From the NCBI RefSeq assembly GCF_000025565.1, contig NC_014121.1, forward strand, positions 3,534,001 to 3,598,000: a stretch of 64,000 bases of DNA, read 5' to 3'. The notes below the pieces were generated by a model. It did no database searches, was not told where the DNA came from, and was given only the letters and a program-made list of their open reading frames with translations. Each line of letters begins with the position of its first letter. Within the stretch, counting starts at the first letter, position 1. The translations under genes and the position numbers were made by a program. This stretch comes from Enterobacter cloacae subsp. cloacae ATCC 13047 (GTDB lineage Bacteria > Pseudomonadota > Gammaproteobacteria > Enterobacterales > Enterobacteriaceae). Shown one piece after another: positions 21,995-30,213 of the stretch.

Positions 21995-23176
21995 ATGCAT
22001 AACACGCCCGCCGCCGTCTCGCCGAAGCCCTTTGATTTCACCTCAACGGCATTTTTAATTGTTGCCTTCCTGACCGGCATCGCCGGTGCGCTGCAGACCC
22101 CTACGCTGAGCCTGTTCCTGACCAATGAAGTCCATGCGCGTCCGGCGATGGTGGGCTTCTTCTTTACCGGAAGCGCCATTATCGGCATCCTGGTGAGCCA
22201 GTTTCTGGCGGGGCGTTCAGATAAAAAAGGCGATCGTAAAAGCCTGATCGTCTTTTGCTGTCTGCTGGGGGTGTTCGCCTGCGTCCTGTTTGCCTGGAAC
22301 CGCAACTATTTTGTTCTGCTGTTTATCGGGGTGTTTCTGAGCAGTTTCGGTTCAACGGCGAATCCGCAGATGTTCGCCCTTGCCCGTGAGCATGCCGACC
22401 ATACCGGGCGAGAAGCGGTGATGTTCAGCTCTATTCTGCGTGCGCAAGTATCGCTGGCGTGGGTTATTGGCCCGCCGCTGGCTTACGCGCTGGCGATGGG
22501 GTTTGGCTTTACGGTGATGTACCTGAGTGCGGCAGTGGCCTTTGTGGTGTGTGGCGCCATGGTGTGGTTCTTTCTGCCGTCGATGCGTAAAGAGCCAAAA
22601 GTGGCAACAGGCGTGCTGGAGGCACCGCGTCGTAACCGTCGTGACGCCCTGCTCCTCTTTATTATCTGTACGCTGATGTGGGGCACAAACAGCCTGTATA
22701 TCATTAATATGCCGCTGTTTATTATTGATGAGCTGCATCTGCCCGAGAAGCTTGCTGGCATCATGATGGGGACCGCGGCCGGGCTTGAAATCCCCACCAT
22801 GCTGATTGCTGGCTATTACGCGAAGCGTTTCGGGAAACGTTTTCTGATGCGTATCGCCGCCGTCGCCGGGCTACTGTTCTATGTTGGAATGCTGACGGTT
22901 CATACGCCGGGGCTGCTGCTGGCTTTACAGCTGCTGAATGCCATCTATATCGGCATACTCGCCGGAATTGGCATGCTCTATTTCCAGGATCTGATGCCGG
23001 GCCAGGCAGGCTCTGCCACCACCCTTTATACTAATACCACCCGCGTGGGCTGGATTATCGCAGGCTCAATGGCCGGCGTGGTGGCTGAAATCTGGAACTA
23101 TCACACGGTGTTCTGGATTGCGCTGGTGATGTGCACCCTGACGATAGCGTGCCTGACAAGAATTAAAGACGTTTAA
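21995..23176 (+). CDS. setB: sugar efflux transporter SetB
   Basis: 393 aa, twelve-span MFS protein of the SET family, which exports lactose, glucose and IPTG-like sugars. The span 2-3 loop motif [12 protein letters not shown] and the signature [20 protein letters not shown] are visible. It is divergent from fru, as in E. coli. The stop TAA overlaps by two bases the stop of the convergent yeiW 3' remnant, marking the last intact backbone gene before the island. Confidence 0.95.
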   Translation: MHNTPAAVSPKPFDFTSTAFLIVAFLTGIAGALQTPTLSLFLTNEVHARPAMVGFFFTGSAIIGILVSQFLAGRSDKKGDRKSLIVFCCLLGVFACVLFAWNRNYFVLLFIGVFLSSFGSTANPQMFALAREHADHTGREAVMFSSILRAQVSLAWVIGPPLAYALAMGFGFTVMYLSAAVAFVVCGAMVWFFLPSMRKEPKVATGVLEAPRRNRRDALLLFIICTLMWGTNSLYIINMPLFIIDELHLPEKLAGIMMGTAAGLEIPTMLIAGYYAKRFGKRFLMRIAAVAGLLFYVGMLTVHTPGLLLALQLLNAIYIGILAGIGMLYFQDLMPGQAGSATTLYTNTTRVGWIIAGSMAGVVAEIWNYHTVFWIALVMCTLTIACLTRIKDV

Positions 23177-23352
23177 GGTGCGGTGAGTGCTTCCAGATTA
23201 AGCAGGTACGTCATCGCCTGCGCGCGCGTGTTGCCGCACATCTCGGCGGAGGGCTGCAGCCCGGAGCAGACCTTCGGGCGCAGAGGCGAGCCAAAGATCA
23301 TGCACAGGTTGGTTTCAGAAAGCTGAACGCAGCGGGTATTCGCAGGCTTGCC
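23173..23352 (-). pseudogene. yeiW: yeiW 3' remnant left of the island
   Basis: C-terminal part of the small cysteine-cluster protein YeiW, from [15 protein letters not shown] to LNLEALTAP. It joins in frame, through the shared GGCTTGCC, to the 5' remnant at 33687-33769, rebuilding a protein of about 84 residues with the CxxC-type cysteines of the YkgJ-like metal-binding family. In the present arrangement an ATG inside the element (23370) or at 23358 could give a 61-65 residue N-truncated product lacking the DCGACC cluster. Interrupted by the island. Confidence 0.9.
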
Positions 23353-23380
23353 TAACATATAATTATTCACTGTTTAAAAT
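23345..23380. other. attL of the yeiW island
   Basis: Core GGCTTGCC at 23345-23352, then the element arm with AATTATTCAC at 23361-23370. The right end has the same core, and the inverted copy GTGAATAATT at 33669-33678. The arms are equally spaced (12 bases) from the central TT of the core when the ends are joined, as expected for a serine-integrase attP half-site. Confidence 0.87.
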
Positions 23381-23447
23381 TCACATTCCTGCTGTTAGCA
23401 TCAGGTCTATCTGATCAATCAATACCATCCGAAGGGAATCACACTCA

Positions 23448-23645
23448 ATGAAACCCAAGCTATATTCGTACGTGCGTTTTTCATCTGTGAAACAACGGGA
23501 AGGTAACTCCCTGGAGCGTCAGCAAGATACCGCTCTAAAAATTGCGGCCCGTTATAATCTCGAACTTGATACAACGGCTTTCCACGATCTCGGCATGTCT
23601 GCGTTCAAAGGAAAAAATGCTCATGAAGGGAAGCTATCGGAGTTC
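23448..23645 (+). pseudogene. large serine recombinase, N-terminal fragment
   Basis: About 66 residues of a resolvase-type N-terminal domain. It starts MKPKLYSYVRFSSVKQREG with the catalytic Ser at about residue 12 in YVRFSS, followed by NSLERQQDTALKIAARYNLEL. The frame runs straight into IS1. The rest of the catalytic domain and the whole recombinase and zinc-ribbon region (about 450 residues in intact family members) are missing. Its place just inside attL is the usual one for the integrase of such an element. It probably inserted the island and is now dead. Confidence 0.9.
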
Positions 23646-23700
23646 GGTAATGGTGCCAACTTACTGATTTAGTGTATGATGGTGTTTTTGAGGTGCTCCA

Positions 23701-23976
23701 GTGGCTTCTGTTTCTATCAGCTGTCCCTCCTGTTCAGCTACTGAAGGCGTGGTGCGTAACGGTAAAAGTACTGCCGGACATCAGCGCTATCTCTGCTCTC
23801 ACTGCCGTAAAACATGGCAGCTACAGTTCACTTACACCGCTTCTCAACCCGGTACGCATCAGAAAATCATTGATATGGCCATGAATGGCGTCGGATGTCG
23901 CGCCAGTGCACGCATTATGGGCGTTGGCCTCAACACGATTTTACGTCACTTAAAAAACTCAGACCGCAGTCGGTAA
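23701..23976 (+). CDS. insA: IS1 InsA
   Basis: 91 aa zinc-finger plus helix-turn-helix DNA-binding protein ([17 protein letters not shown]). Made alone it represses IS1. An A6C slippery run near 23950 allows -1 frameshifting into insB to make the active InsAB' transposase. Confidence 0.95.
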   Translation: MASVSISCPSCSATEGVVRNGKSTAGHQRYLCSHCRKTWQLQFTYTASQPGTHQKIIDMAMNGVGCRASARIMGVGLNTILRHLKNSDRSR

Positions 23977-24398
23977 CCTCACGCATACAACCGGGCAGTG
24001 ACGTCATTGTTTGCGCGGAAATGGACGAACAGTGGGGTTATGTCGGCGCTAAATCACGCCAGCGCTGGTTGTTTTACGCGTATGACAGGATACGGAGGAC
24101 GGTTGTGGCGCACGTATTCGGTGAACGCACGTTGTCCACGCTGGAGCGTCTTCTGGGCCTGCTGTCGGCCTTTGAGGTCGTGGTATGGATGACGGATGGC
24201 TGGCCGCTTTATGAATCACGCCTGAAGGGAGAACTGCACGTTATCAGCAAGCGATATACGCAGCGCATTGAGCGGCATAACCTGAATCTGAGGCAACATC
24301 TGGCAAGGCTGGGCAGGAAGTCACTGTCGTTCTCAAAATCGGTGGAGCTGCATGACAAAGTCATCGGGCATTATCTGAACATAAAACACTATCAGTAA
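23895..24398 (+). CDS. insB: IS1 InsB / transposase catalytic part
   Basis: 167 aa, with the DDE-type catalytic region ([43 protein letters not shown]). It is intact and normally expressed as the InsAB' frameshift fusion. Confidence 0.94.
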   Translation: MSRQCTHYGRWPQHDFTSLKKLRPQSVTSRIQPGSDVIVCAEMDEQWGYVGAKSRQRWLFYAYDRIRRTVVAHVFGERTLSTLERLLGLLSAFEVVVWMTDGWPLYESRLKGELHVISKRYTQRIERHNLNLRQHLARLGRKSLSFSKSVELHDKVIGHYLNIKHYQ

Positions 24399-24413
24399 GT
24401 TGGAGTCATTACC

Positions 24414-24526
24414 CTTCTTAGGATGTGATTGCAATAACGGCAACACAGCGCACACATCGCGGCTGATCAGTGAGTATGAAGTGGTTTACTGAATTTGACC
24501 GCCTGAATCGATAGACAAAATGTCCG
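24414..24526. other. island segment between IS1 and the IS407-group element
   Basis: 113 bp with no clear gene. One plus-strand frame is open for about 25 codons (FLGCDCNNGNTAHTSRL) and could be a scrap of the deleted recombinase, but I cannot show this. Confidence 0.35.
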
Positions 24527-24597
24527 TGACCTGCTCCCCGTTGATTAGTACACCCCGATGTTAGTAATGTCTTCATAAGCCACATGAGGACATCCCC

Positions 24598-24861
24598 ATG
24601 AAGAAGCGTTTTTCCGACGAACAGATCATCAGTATTCTCCGCGAAGCCGAAGCTGGGGTACCCGCCCGTGAACTCTGCCGCAAGCATGCCATTTCCGATG
24701 CCACGTTTTACACCTGGCGTAAGAAGTATGGCGGTATGGAGGTGCCTGAAGTTAAGCGCCTGAAGTCGCTTGAGGAAGAGAACGCCAGACTCAAGAAGCT
24801 GCTTGCCGAAGCCATGCTGGATAAAGAGGCGCTTCAGGTGGCTCTTGGGCGAAAGTACTGA
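24598..24861 (+). CDS. IS407-group transposase OrfA
   Basis: 87 aa, helix-turn-helix ([34 protein letters not shown]) followed by a leucine-zipper segment [20 protein letters not shown]. It is expected to form the OrfAB fusion by frameshifting near its 3' end. Confidence 0.93.
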   Translation: MKKRFSDEQIISILREAEAGVPARELCRKHAISDATFYTWRKKYGGMEVPEVKRLKSLEEENARLKKLLAEAMLDKEALQVALGRKY

Positions 24862-24884
24862 CGACAGACCAGAAGCGGGAAGCC

Positions 24885-25718
24885 GTGATGTTGATGTGTG
24901 ATGCGACCGGTCTGTCGCAACGTCGTGCCTGCAGGCTTACAGGTTTATCCCTGTCGACCTGCCGCTATGAGGCTCACCGTCCGGCTGCTGATGCGCATTT
25001 ATCAGGGCGCATCACTGAGCTGGCACTGGAGCGCAGGCGTTTTGGCTACCGTCGTATTTGGCAGTTGCTGCGCCGTGAAGGGCTTCATGTTAATCATAAG
25101 CGCGTGTACCGGCTTTATCACCTCAGTGGCCTGGGCGTAAAACGCAGAAGACGTCGTAAAGGGCTGGCAACAGAACGTCTGCCGCTGCTCCGTCCGGCGG
25201 CGCCCAATCTGACCTGGTCGATGGATTTCGTCATGGACGCACTTTCCACCGGTCGCAGGATCAAGTGTCTTACCTGCGTCGATGATTTCACAAAGGAATG
25301 CCTGACGGTCACTGTTGCCTTTGGGATTTCAGGCGTTCAGGTCACGCGTATTCTGGACAGCATTGCACTGTTTCGAGGCTATCCGGCGACGATAAGAACT
25401 GACCAGGGGCCGGAGTTCACTTGCCGTGCACTGGATCAATGGGCCTTTGAGCATGGTGTTGAGTTGCGCTTAATCCAGCCGGGCAAGCCAACGCAGAACG
25501 GATTTATTGAGAGCTTTAACGGACGATTTCGCGATGAATGTTTGAATGAGCACTGGTTCAGCGATATCGTTCATGCCAGGAAAATTATTAATGACTGGCG
25601 GCAGGATTATAACGAATGCCGCCCGCACTCCACGCTGAATTATCAGACACCGTCTGAATTTGCAGCGGGCTGGAGAAAGGGTCATTCTGAGAATGAAGAT
25701 TCCGACGTTACTAACTGA
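24885..25718 (+). CDS. IS407-group transposase OrfB
   Basis: 277 aa, rve-type integrase core with the DDE triad in [20 protein letters not shown] and [16 protein letters not shown]. The HTH_21-type N-terminal region ([16 protein letters not shown]) is present. Intact. Confidence 0.93.
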   Translation: MMLMCDATGLSQRRACRLTGLSLSTCRYEAHRPAADAHLSGRITELALERRRFGYRRIWQLLRREGLHVNHKRVYRLYHLSGLGVKRRRRRKGLATERLPLLRPAAPNLTWSMDFVMDALSTGRRIKCLTCVDDFTKECLTVTVAFGISGVQVTRILDSIALFRGYPATIRTDQGPEFTCRALDQWAFEHGVELRLIQPGKPTQNGFIESFNGRFRDECLNEHWFSDIVHARKIINDWRQDYNECRPHSTLNYQTPSEFAAGWRKGHSENEDSDVTN

Positions 25719-25784
25719 GTGTTGTATCTAATCGTGGGGGCAGGTCATCCGCACCTGGCACGGAGCGAGCTGTCAGATAGAGTT

Positions 25785-25828
25785 CGGCCCTGCGCCACAC
25801 CTTTGTCAGGCCAAATCTGAGCTAATAC
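25785..25828. repeat. 44-bp direct repeat, left copy
   Basis: It matches 27196-27239 in 38 of 44 positions; the last part, GTCAGGCCAAATCTGA, is identical. The two copies bracket the 389-aa orphan gene. They may be ends of a lost mobile unit or a duplicated regulatory segment. Confidence 0.8.
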
Positions 25829-25836
25829 AAATAAAG

Positions 25837-27006
25837 TTATCGTTTGACGGTCGCTGGAAGAACCTCATCCTGTGCCAGTAAAGTAATCACATCTCTGGCG
25901 ATATCCGGTATTATGCCAGGCGTTTTGTAAGTGGCATACACCGCAACCGATAATGGACTCCATTTGTGCTTATCAGCAATACGTTTTACCTCCTCGATAA
26001 CCTTAAACGTATCGTTTTCCAAAGCCAGTCCTAAACGAGCTGTATCCAGATAAACGCGCTGAACTGCGGAGATATACGCGAGCTTTTTAAGTTCTGTGGT
26101 AATAATGCGCTGCGCTTCAACACCGATAGAGGAGCCTCCCTCAACGACCCCTGTCAATCCAACAAGCTTGCCTCCATCACTACGAGTATTGTCATCTTTG
26201 TCTCTGTGGAGCGGTACTAAGGCATTCAACTCTACATCCTGCTGAAGTAACTCCAGCAGTTCGGGCAAAAGCTCAGTTTTGATGACACCTTTTAAAGCGG
26301 CTGCTCTTTTAGCCAGGCTAACAGGGTATTGCCCCAACCGAGCCGACATTGAAATAATGCAACTAGCGATTATGAAAATATCGTTTTCCCCGATTAGTGG
26401 GGCACACTCGGCACGAAAGGATTGTTCTTCACGAAGGAGAGGATTTGCTTTTTCAGGCTTCCTAATTTTTGATTTTGGCTGCTTCTTGCTATAGCCACGC
26501 AAAGCATCCTGTGCGCTTCGGGTTAGAATGCTGATACTTTTAATGAGCCCCTCATTACCCTTGAGGTTGGCAATCATTTGCTGCATATTTTCGAGCCTGC
26601 CAAGCATCTCGGGAACAGCTTTACCCGCTGCGATCTTCTCGCTGATATCATTAAGATTTCTCAGAACACCAGTAACAAGCTGTGAGGGTGCAGGAACCGA
26701 GGCATTCAGTTGGTGGCTTTTTTTGATTTCTTTTTCCATCAACTGGATCGCATGCTTCCAGTCGGTTTGTACACCAGCTTTAAGGGTCTCAAGATTAAGA
26801 ATAGCAGTTCGAAGACTTTCGCATTTATCTAACGGAATAGGTTCACCATTCTGTTTACCTGTTTTCAGCCAGTGAACTAAGGATACGAAGTCAGCTTTAG
26901 CCGTCGCAACGAGTCCATTGATAACACGCTGCCTCGCTTCAGGCGTAAAGTGATTTGTTCTCGGCACTGGCAGACGATCATTTTTGCGCGCTATTGGTCT
27001 CTTCAT
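25837..27006 (-). CDS. 389-aa protein of unknown function
   Basis: I do not recognise a family. The N-terminus is basic (MKRPIARKNDRLPVP), followed by predicted helical, Leu/Ile/Lys-rich sequence, a very basic linker near residues 172-190 (SKKQPKSKIRKPEK) and a C-terminal helical part. No signal peptide or membrane span and no catalytic motif is seen. The helical character and charged linker would suit a DNA- or protein-binding adaptor, which is a guess. A weak GAG ribosome site precedes the ATG. It is bracketed by the 44-bp direct repeats. Confidence 0.75.
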   Translation of the reverse strand: MKRPIARKNDRLPVPRTNHFTPEARQRVINGLVATAKADFVSLVHWLKTGKQNGEPIPLDKCESLRTAILNLETLKAGVQTDWKHAIQLMEKEIKKSHQLNASVPAPSQLVTGVLRNLNDISEKIAAGKAVPEMLGRLENMQQMIANLKGNEGLIKSISILTRSAQDALRGYSKKQPKSKIRKPEKANPLLREEQSFRAECAPLIGENDIFIIASCIISMSARLGQYPVSLAKRAAALKGVIKTELLPELLELLQQDVELNALVPLHRDKDDNTRSDGGKLVGLTGVVEGGSSIGVEAQRIITTELKKLAYISAVQRVYLDTARLGLALENDTFKVIEEVKRIADKHKWSPLSVAVYATYKTPGIIPDIARDVITLLAQDEVLPATVKR

Positions 27007-27195
27007 AACGGATATCTCAACTTGGCCCCATCACGATAAACCCCATCTGGGTTATTGGCGGCAATTATCCCCAGTTACATATCATGTTTTAAGGTAGTAA
27101 TACCCGCTACACCATCAAAGTATTGTCATATTTTGATCGCACAGATGGTTGTTCAACTTACGCTTCTGGCAAGGGGCGGAATGTCAAATTGCCTC

Positions 27196-27239
27196 CGGCT
27201 CTGCGGCAAAGCTGTGTCAGGCCAAATCTGATCTAATAC
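27196..27239. repeat. 44-bp direct repeat, right copy
   Basis: Partner of 25785-25828, ending GCCAAATCTGATCTAATAC. It lies 190 bp upstream of the 389-aa gene start, so it could contain part of that gene's control region. Confidence 0.8.
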
Positions 27240-27486
27240 TTTTTTCTCGATTCCGACCGGACAATAATCATCGAACAAAACATTCTGCGGGCTGTGAATA
27301 CATTAAACACTCACTACGTTCGTGTACTTGCTTCAAATGCTGAAGTGATGTCCTGAATTACGAGCGAAGCGAGTTTCGTCAAGCGAAGCGAAGACGGATA
27401 GCCAAACTGGTTAAAAAGTATACGGATATGTCTACTTTTCTCTATATATAAAATATAAAAATATAATAGTAGACATTAGACACTCA

Positions 27487-27712
27487 CTACGTTCGTGTCC
27501 CTCGCTTCGCTCGGAATTTTGAAGAAATGTATGAATCTATAAGCAAAGCAACTATCGTTGAACTATCATGCAATTGACCGAAGCTAAAGTTAATCAGGTT
27601 CAAATCATGCCTTAAAACGCTCTGAGCGAAGCTGTAAGCGCTTTTTATGATATGGGTAATACGATTCATGCCTTGGAAAGAAAAAACGCTCTACGGGCTT
27701 CCAGTGCGACAT
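27487..27712 (-). CDS. two doubtful overlapping small ORFs
   Basis: A 35-codon frame (27712 to 27605, MSHWKPVERFFFPRHES...) begins in TAAATG, directly at the ancestral stop of the Gp2-like gene, so translational coupling is possible. A 60-codon frame (27669 to 27487, MNRITHIIKSAYSF...) overlaps it. Neither has a clear ribosome site or a family I recognise, so either may be noise. Confidence 0.25.
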
Positions 27713-27752
27713 TTACGAATTCAGTGCTTTACCACTCAATTTCGATGTTGAA
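27713..27752 (-). pseudogene. orphan 3' end of the Gp2-like gene left of the IS2-group element
   Basis: Removing the IS and one 16-bp repeat continues the reading frame of the gene at 29086-29652 from ...LYSTSKL into SGKALNS and a TAA at 27713-27715. In the present sequence the IS end supplies an early TGA, so only about seven residues are lost at that end. Confidence 0.75.
27737..27752. repeat. 16-bp direct repeat flanking IS2-group element, left copy
   Basis: CAATTTCGATGTTGAA abuts the left end of the element and recurs at 29089-29104 directly after the right end. It is much longer than the 5 bp expected for IS2. Confidence 0.9.
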
Positions 27753-27789
27753 TGATCTTGACCCGCCATTTCCGGACAGCTTTTGTATC

Positions 27790-28671
27790 TTAAGTTAACG
27801 ATGCCCGCTGCCGCCGGTATTCTCTCGGAGAGTGATATCCCAGCGCACTATGCGGGTGATTTTCATTGTAATGCGTGAACGCCGCTGCAAGGTTTCGCAG
27901 GGCTGTTCTCACATCCGGTTTCGGCATGAACGCGATATAGTCTTCCTTCATCGTCTTCACGAACCGTTCGGCCATGCCATTGCTCTGCGGGCTGCTCACC
28001 GCTGTTGTACATGGCTCCAGATTCAGCTCTTTGGCGAACCTCCGCGTTTCATGCGCGGTATATGCTGAACCGTTGTCCGTCAGCCACTGCACCGCTGTGT
28101 CGGGCAGCCTGTCGCCGAAGCGCTTTTCCACCGACCTCAGCATCACATCCTGCACGGTCGAACTGTCATAGCCTCCCGTGCTTGCTGCCCAGTCTATGGC
28201 CTCACGGTCGCAGCAGTCCAGCGCGAACGTTACCCGCAGTTTTTCGCCGTTGTCGCAGCCGAACTCGAAGCCATCTGAACACCAGCGCATATCGCTTTCT
28301 GCCACCGCTATCTTGCCCTTATGTTCACGCTTCGGTCGCTCTGGTTTGTGATGCAACAACAACAGGTTATGCTCGCTCATTATCCTGTAAAGCCGTTTGG
28401 CATTCACAGGTGGCTGTCCCTCTGTGCGACGTTGCTTGCGCAGGATGCCCCACACGCGTCGATAACCATAACTCGGCATATCGCTGATAATGTTGAGGAT
28501 AGCCGACAGTATTTCTGCGTCTGCTTCTTCATTACGCCGGTTACAGCGCCTGTCCTGCCAGTCGGCAGAACGGTTAATCCGCAGTGACAGTTGCGCACGC
28601 GACACGCCCATGGTCCGGCTGACCATGGCTATTCCCCGTCCTTTGGCAACAAGGGCGCGTGCGCTATCCAT
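27790..28671 (-). CDS. IS2-group transposase OrfB (InsD-like)
   Basis: 293 aa. It starts [19 protein letters not shown] like IS2 InsD. It carries the rve core with DDE residues in [19 protein letters not shown] and [12 protein letters not shown] and ends in [17 protein letters not shown]. Intact, and normally made as an OrfAB fusion. Confidence 0.94.
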   Translation of the reverse strand: MDSARALVAKGRGIAMVSRTMGVSRAQLSLRINRSADWQDRRCNRRNEEADAEILSAILNIISDMPSYGYRRVWGILRKQRRTEGQPPVNAKRLYRIMSEHNLLLLHHKPERPKREHKGKIAVAESDMRWCSDGFEFGCDNGEKLRVTFALDCCDREAIDWAASTGGYDSSTVQDVMLRSVEKRFGDRLPDTAVQWLTDNGSAYTAHETRRFAKELNLEPCTTAVSSPQSNGMAERFVKTMKEDYIAFMPKPDVRTALRNLAAAFTHYNENHPHSALGYHSPREYRRQRASLT

Positions 28672-29024
28672 TTTCGCGACTGACCGTACTCCACGGCTTC
28701 TTTCAGGATCTCAACTTCCATCGTCTTCTTGCCCAGAAGGCGCTGAAGCTCCCGGACCTGCTTCAGAGCAGCAGTAAGCTCAGAAGCAGGAACGACTTCC
28801 TCTCCAGCCGCAACGGCGGTGAGGCTGCCTTCCTGATATTGCTTCTTCCACTTAAACAGCAGGCTGGGCTGGATACCATGCAGGCGGGCGACATGGGAGA
28901 CATTCATACCCGGCTCCATCGTCTGCTGGATAATGGCGATCTTCTCCTGAGGAGTTTTACGTTTACGGACTTCTTGCCCTAACAGGATCCCGGTCATCTC
29001 AAAATTGGTGTTAGTGTTAGACAT
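28629..29024 (-). CDS. IS2-group transposase OrfA (InsC-like)
   Basis: 131 aa with an N-terminal helix-turn-helix ([37 protein letters not shown]) and a C-terminal leucine-rich helix ([19 protein letters not shown]). It overlaps orfB by 43 bp, the arrangement used for -1 frameshifting in IS2. Confidence 0.93.
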   Translation of the reverse strand: MSNTNTNFEMTGILLGQEVRKRKTPQEKIAIIQQTMEPGMNVSHVARLHGIQPSLLFKWKKQYQEGSLTAVAAGEEVVPASELTAALKQVRELQRLLGKKTMEVEILKEAVEYGQSRKWIAHAPLLPKDGE

Positions 29025-29085
29025 ATATTCAAGCCTATCTCTTATCTGGAGATACAGCTACTGTCTGGTGTTTCAGGGGGCTACA

Positions 29086-29652
29086 TCACAATTTCGATGT
29101 TGAATACAAGCGCGTTCCCTTCCCTGTCTGCGACTTCCCGCGTTCTTTTGCCAGGTAAGAAAGCCAGAATACCGGACCTTCGAGTGTCGAAGGATCATCA
29201 CGATGAATGACGTAGTGATCGGGATAGTCTTTAGTGGCTTTAGACAAGTTCACAAGTGTTGCTTTCCCACCAGTCAGTTTCATCCAGATTTCCGTAATAA
29301 CACCAGCAATACCTCTTTCAGGAGTTCCAAACCACCTTACCGAACGATGTGGAAGTGCAATCCAGCAATGGTAATGGGGCTGTGATGCCTTTTCCTGTTC
29401 GCAAACCCAACCGTACGCAAAATCGATAATAGGTTCCGATAAACCGTTGTTCCCTGACTCCAGGCGGGCACGTAATCGTTTGAACAGTTTGCGTATGTAT
29501 TCGTTAGAGCGAAAAGGTTGAGCCAATCGAAGACTGTATCCTCTTTGAAATTGGGGAGCACAGCAATGAAACGATACAGGAAAACCAGTGTGTAAGATCT
29601 GGAAGGATGATGAATCACGAACGAAGAACATTACAGCTTTAAACAAATACAA
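29086..29652 (-). pseudogene. YagK/YfjJ C-terminal (inovirus Gp2-like) protein, decayed
   Basis: The C-terminal half carries typical family sequence: FAYGWVCEQEKASQPHYHCW, the IAL-PHRS segment, ATKDYPDHYVIHRDDP and FWLSYLAKERGKSQTGKGTR. Proteins of this type occur in phage satellites and inoviruses and resemble replication-initiation proteins (the HYHCW histidines recall the HUH motif). The N-terminal part does not fit in this frame. A neighbouring frame gives HHPSRSYTLVFLYRFIAVL and KEDTVFDWLNLF, which would join RSNEYIRKLFKRLRARL, so a frameshift near 29515 is likely. No upstream N-terminus is seen and the 3' end is cut by the IS2-group element. Confidence 0.72.
29089..29104. repeat. 16-bp direct repeat flanking IS2-group element, right copy
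   Basis: CAATTTCGATGTTGAA, identical to 27737-27752. It codes in frame for part of the Gp2-like protein C-terminus, which indicates that this copy is in the native position. Confidence 0.9.
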
Positions 29653-29713
29653 TTAACGTATATTCAGATCACTGTCTTTTACCTTACCAAATCTACCGAC
29701 CTAATTATTACCG

Positions 29714-29843
29714 ACGAGTCGCGTAGCGACGAAGTTTCACGAGGCGAAGCCGAAGTGACACACAGCATTTTTGAATGTTAACAGTAAGACTATCACTTGT
29801 TCGCTTCGCTCACTGCGTGATACTTCGTCGCTACGCGACTCGT
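29714..29843. repeat. 22-bp perfect inverted repeat pair
   Basis: Arms at 29714-29735 and 29822-29843 are exact reverse complements in an otherwise AT-rich stretch. Each arm is itself partly palindromic (GTCGCGTAGCGAC). It could form a long stem or cruciform upstream of the Gp2-like gene. Confidence 0.88.
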
Positions 29844-30119
29844 AGTAGTTATATTATGTTATTAAAAGTTCTGATTAGGCTGATCCCTGTCATCCGTTCG
29901 CTACGCTCACGTCTGAACTCGCTTCGCTCGAAACCTTTCAGAATTATTGCTTGGGTATGATTTCAACGAGGCGCAGCCGAAGTTGCTATATATTATAGGT
30001 AAAAATAAAACCCATGCAAACCAATGAGTTACAAGTATACACGTCTTTTTCATGTCTCTTTTAAGGCGTTTTAATGCAAATAAAAACTTATATATATCAA
30101 CAAGTTAAAAATACATATC

Positions 30120-30150
30120 TTTGCATGTCGCGTTTTTTGGGACATGCAAA
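30120..30150. promoter_or_regulatory. inverted repeat upstream of the 199-aa gene
   Basis: Arms TTTGCATGTC and GACATGCAAA with an 11-base T-rich spacer. The position before the start at 30214 suits an operator, or a stem-loop ending leftward or rightward transcription. Confidence 0.5.
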
Positions 30151-30213
30151 TTTTGATTGTCCACGAAAGATGATAAATAATGGCATCAACAACGAATCTA
30201 GGTAGACGAAACC

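Larger units (their letters stand above)
23646..24413 (+). mobile_element. IS1 family element, complete 768 bp
   Basis: The ends GGTAATGGTGCCAACTTACTG and, inverted, GGTAATGACTCCAACTTACTG bound exactly 768 bp, the IS1 length. Flanks AGCTATCGGAGTTC and CTTCTTAGGATG share no 8-9 bp duplication, so an adjacent deletion or recombination probably removed one side. Confidence 0.95.
24527..25747 (+). mobile_element. IS3 family, IS407-group insertion sequence, complete
   Basis: 1221 bp. Terminal inverted repeats begin TGACCTGCTCCCCG (left) and TGACCTGCCCCCAC (right, inverted), with a 4-bp target duplication TCCG on both sides, the size usual for the IS407 group. Both transposase frames are intact, so it may be active. 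Confidence 0.93.
27007..27752. other. repeat-rich intergenic region of the island
   Basis: An AT-rich 746-bp stretch. It holds the right 44-bp repeat, a 26-bp direct repeat with one mismatch (27300-27325 and 27473-27498, core CACTCACTACGTTCGTGT), and a 13-bp inverted repeat CGAGCGAAGCGAG / CTCGCTTCGCTCG (27361-27373 and 27501-27513). Only very small open frames occur (27487-27669 and 27605-27712). GC-rich palindromes within AT-rich DNA suggest structured RNA, terminators or a replication/control locus. Confidence 0.7.
27753..29088 (-). mobile_element. IS3 family, IS2-group insertion sequence, complete
   Basis: 1336 bp (IS2 is 1331). Ends are TGATCTTGACCCGCCATTTC and, inverted, TGATGTAGCCCCCTGAAACA, resembling IS2 ends (..CCAGACA/CCGGACA follow in both). 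Both frames are intact and overlap as in IS2. It interrupts the 3' end of the Gp2-like gene. Confidence 0.92.
29653..30213. other. AT-rich region with GC-rich inverted repeats
   Basis: 561 bp without a convincing gene. A 22-bp perfect inverted repeat (29714-29735 and 29822-29843, half CGAGTCGCGTAGCGACG) is separated by 86 bases. Smaller palindromes GTTCGCTTCGCTCAC (near 29804), GTTCGCTACGCTCAC and ACTCGCTTCGCTCG (29890-29930) and ACGAGGCG-AGCCGAAGT (29739 and 29969) crowd around it. An inverted pair TTTGCATGTC / GACATGCAAA (30120-30129, 30141-30150) with a T-rich loop lies 64 bp before the next gene. Confidence 0.7.

Noticed and set aside
21710..22000. 96-codon minus-strand frame between fruB and setB
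   Set aside because: It overlaps a Cra operator and setB start, has no family features or ribosome site, and fits a chance frame in promoter DNA.
23173..23370. 65-aa frame as a functional YeiW
   Set aside because: It begins inside the mobile element's arm and lacks the N-terminal DCGACC cluster, so it is treated as a gene remnant.
29337..29618. 93-codon alternative frame as a separate gene
   Set aside because: It overlaps the Gp2-like gene in another frame, and its first part looks like the displaced N-terminal half of that same gene. A frameshift explains it better than a second gene.
27300..30000. CRISPR array in the repeat-rich island DNA
   Set aside because: Repeats are few, unevenly spaced and mostly inverted, with no regular spacers and no cas genes.
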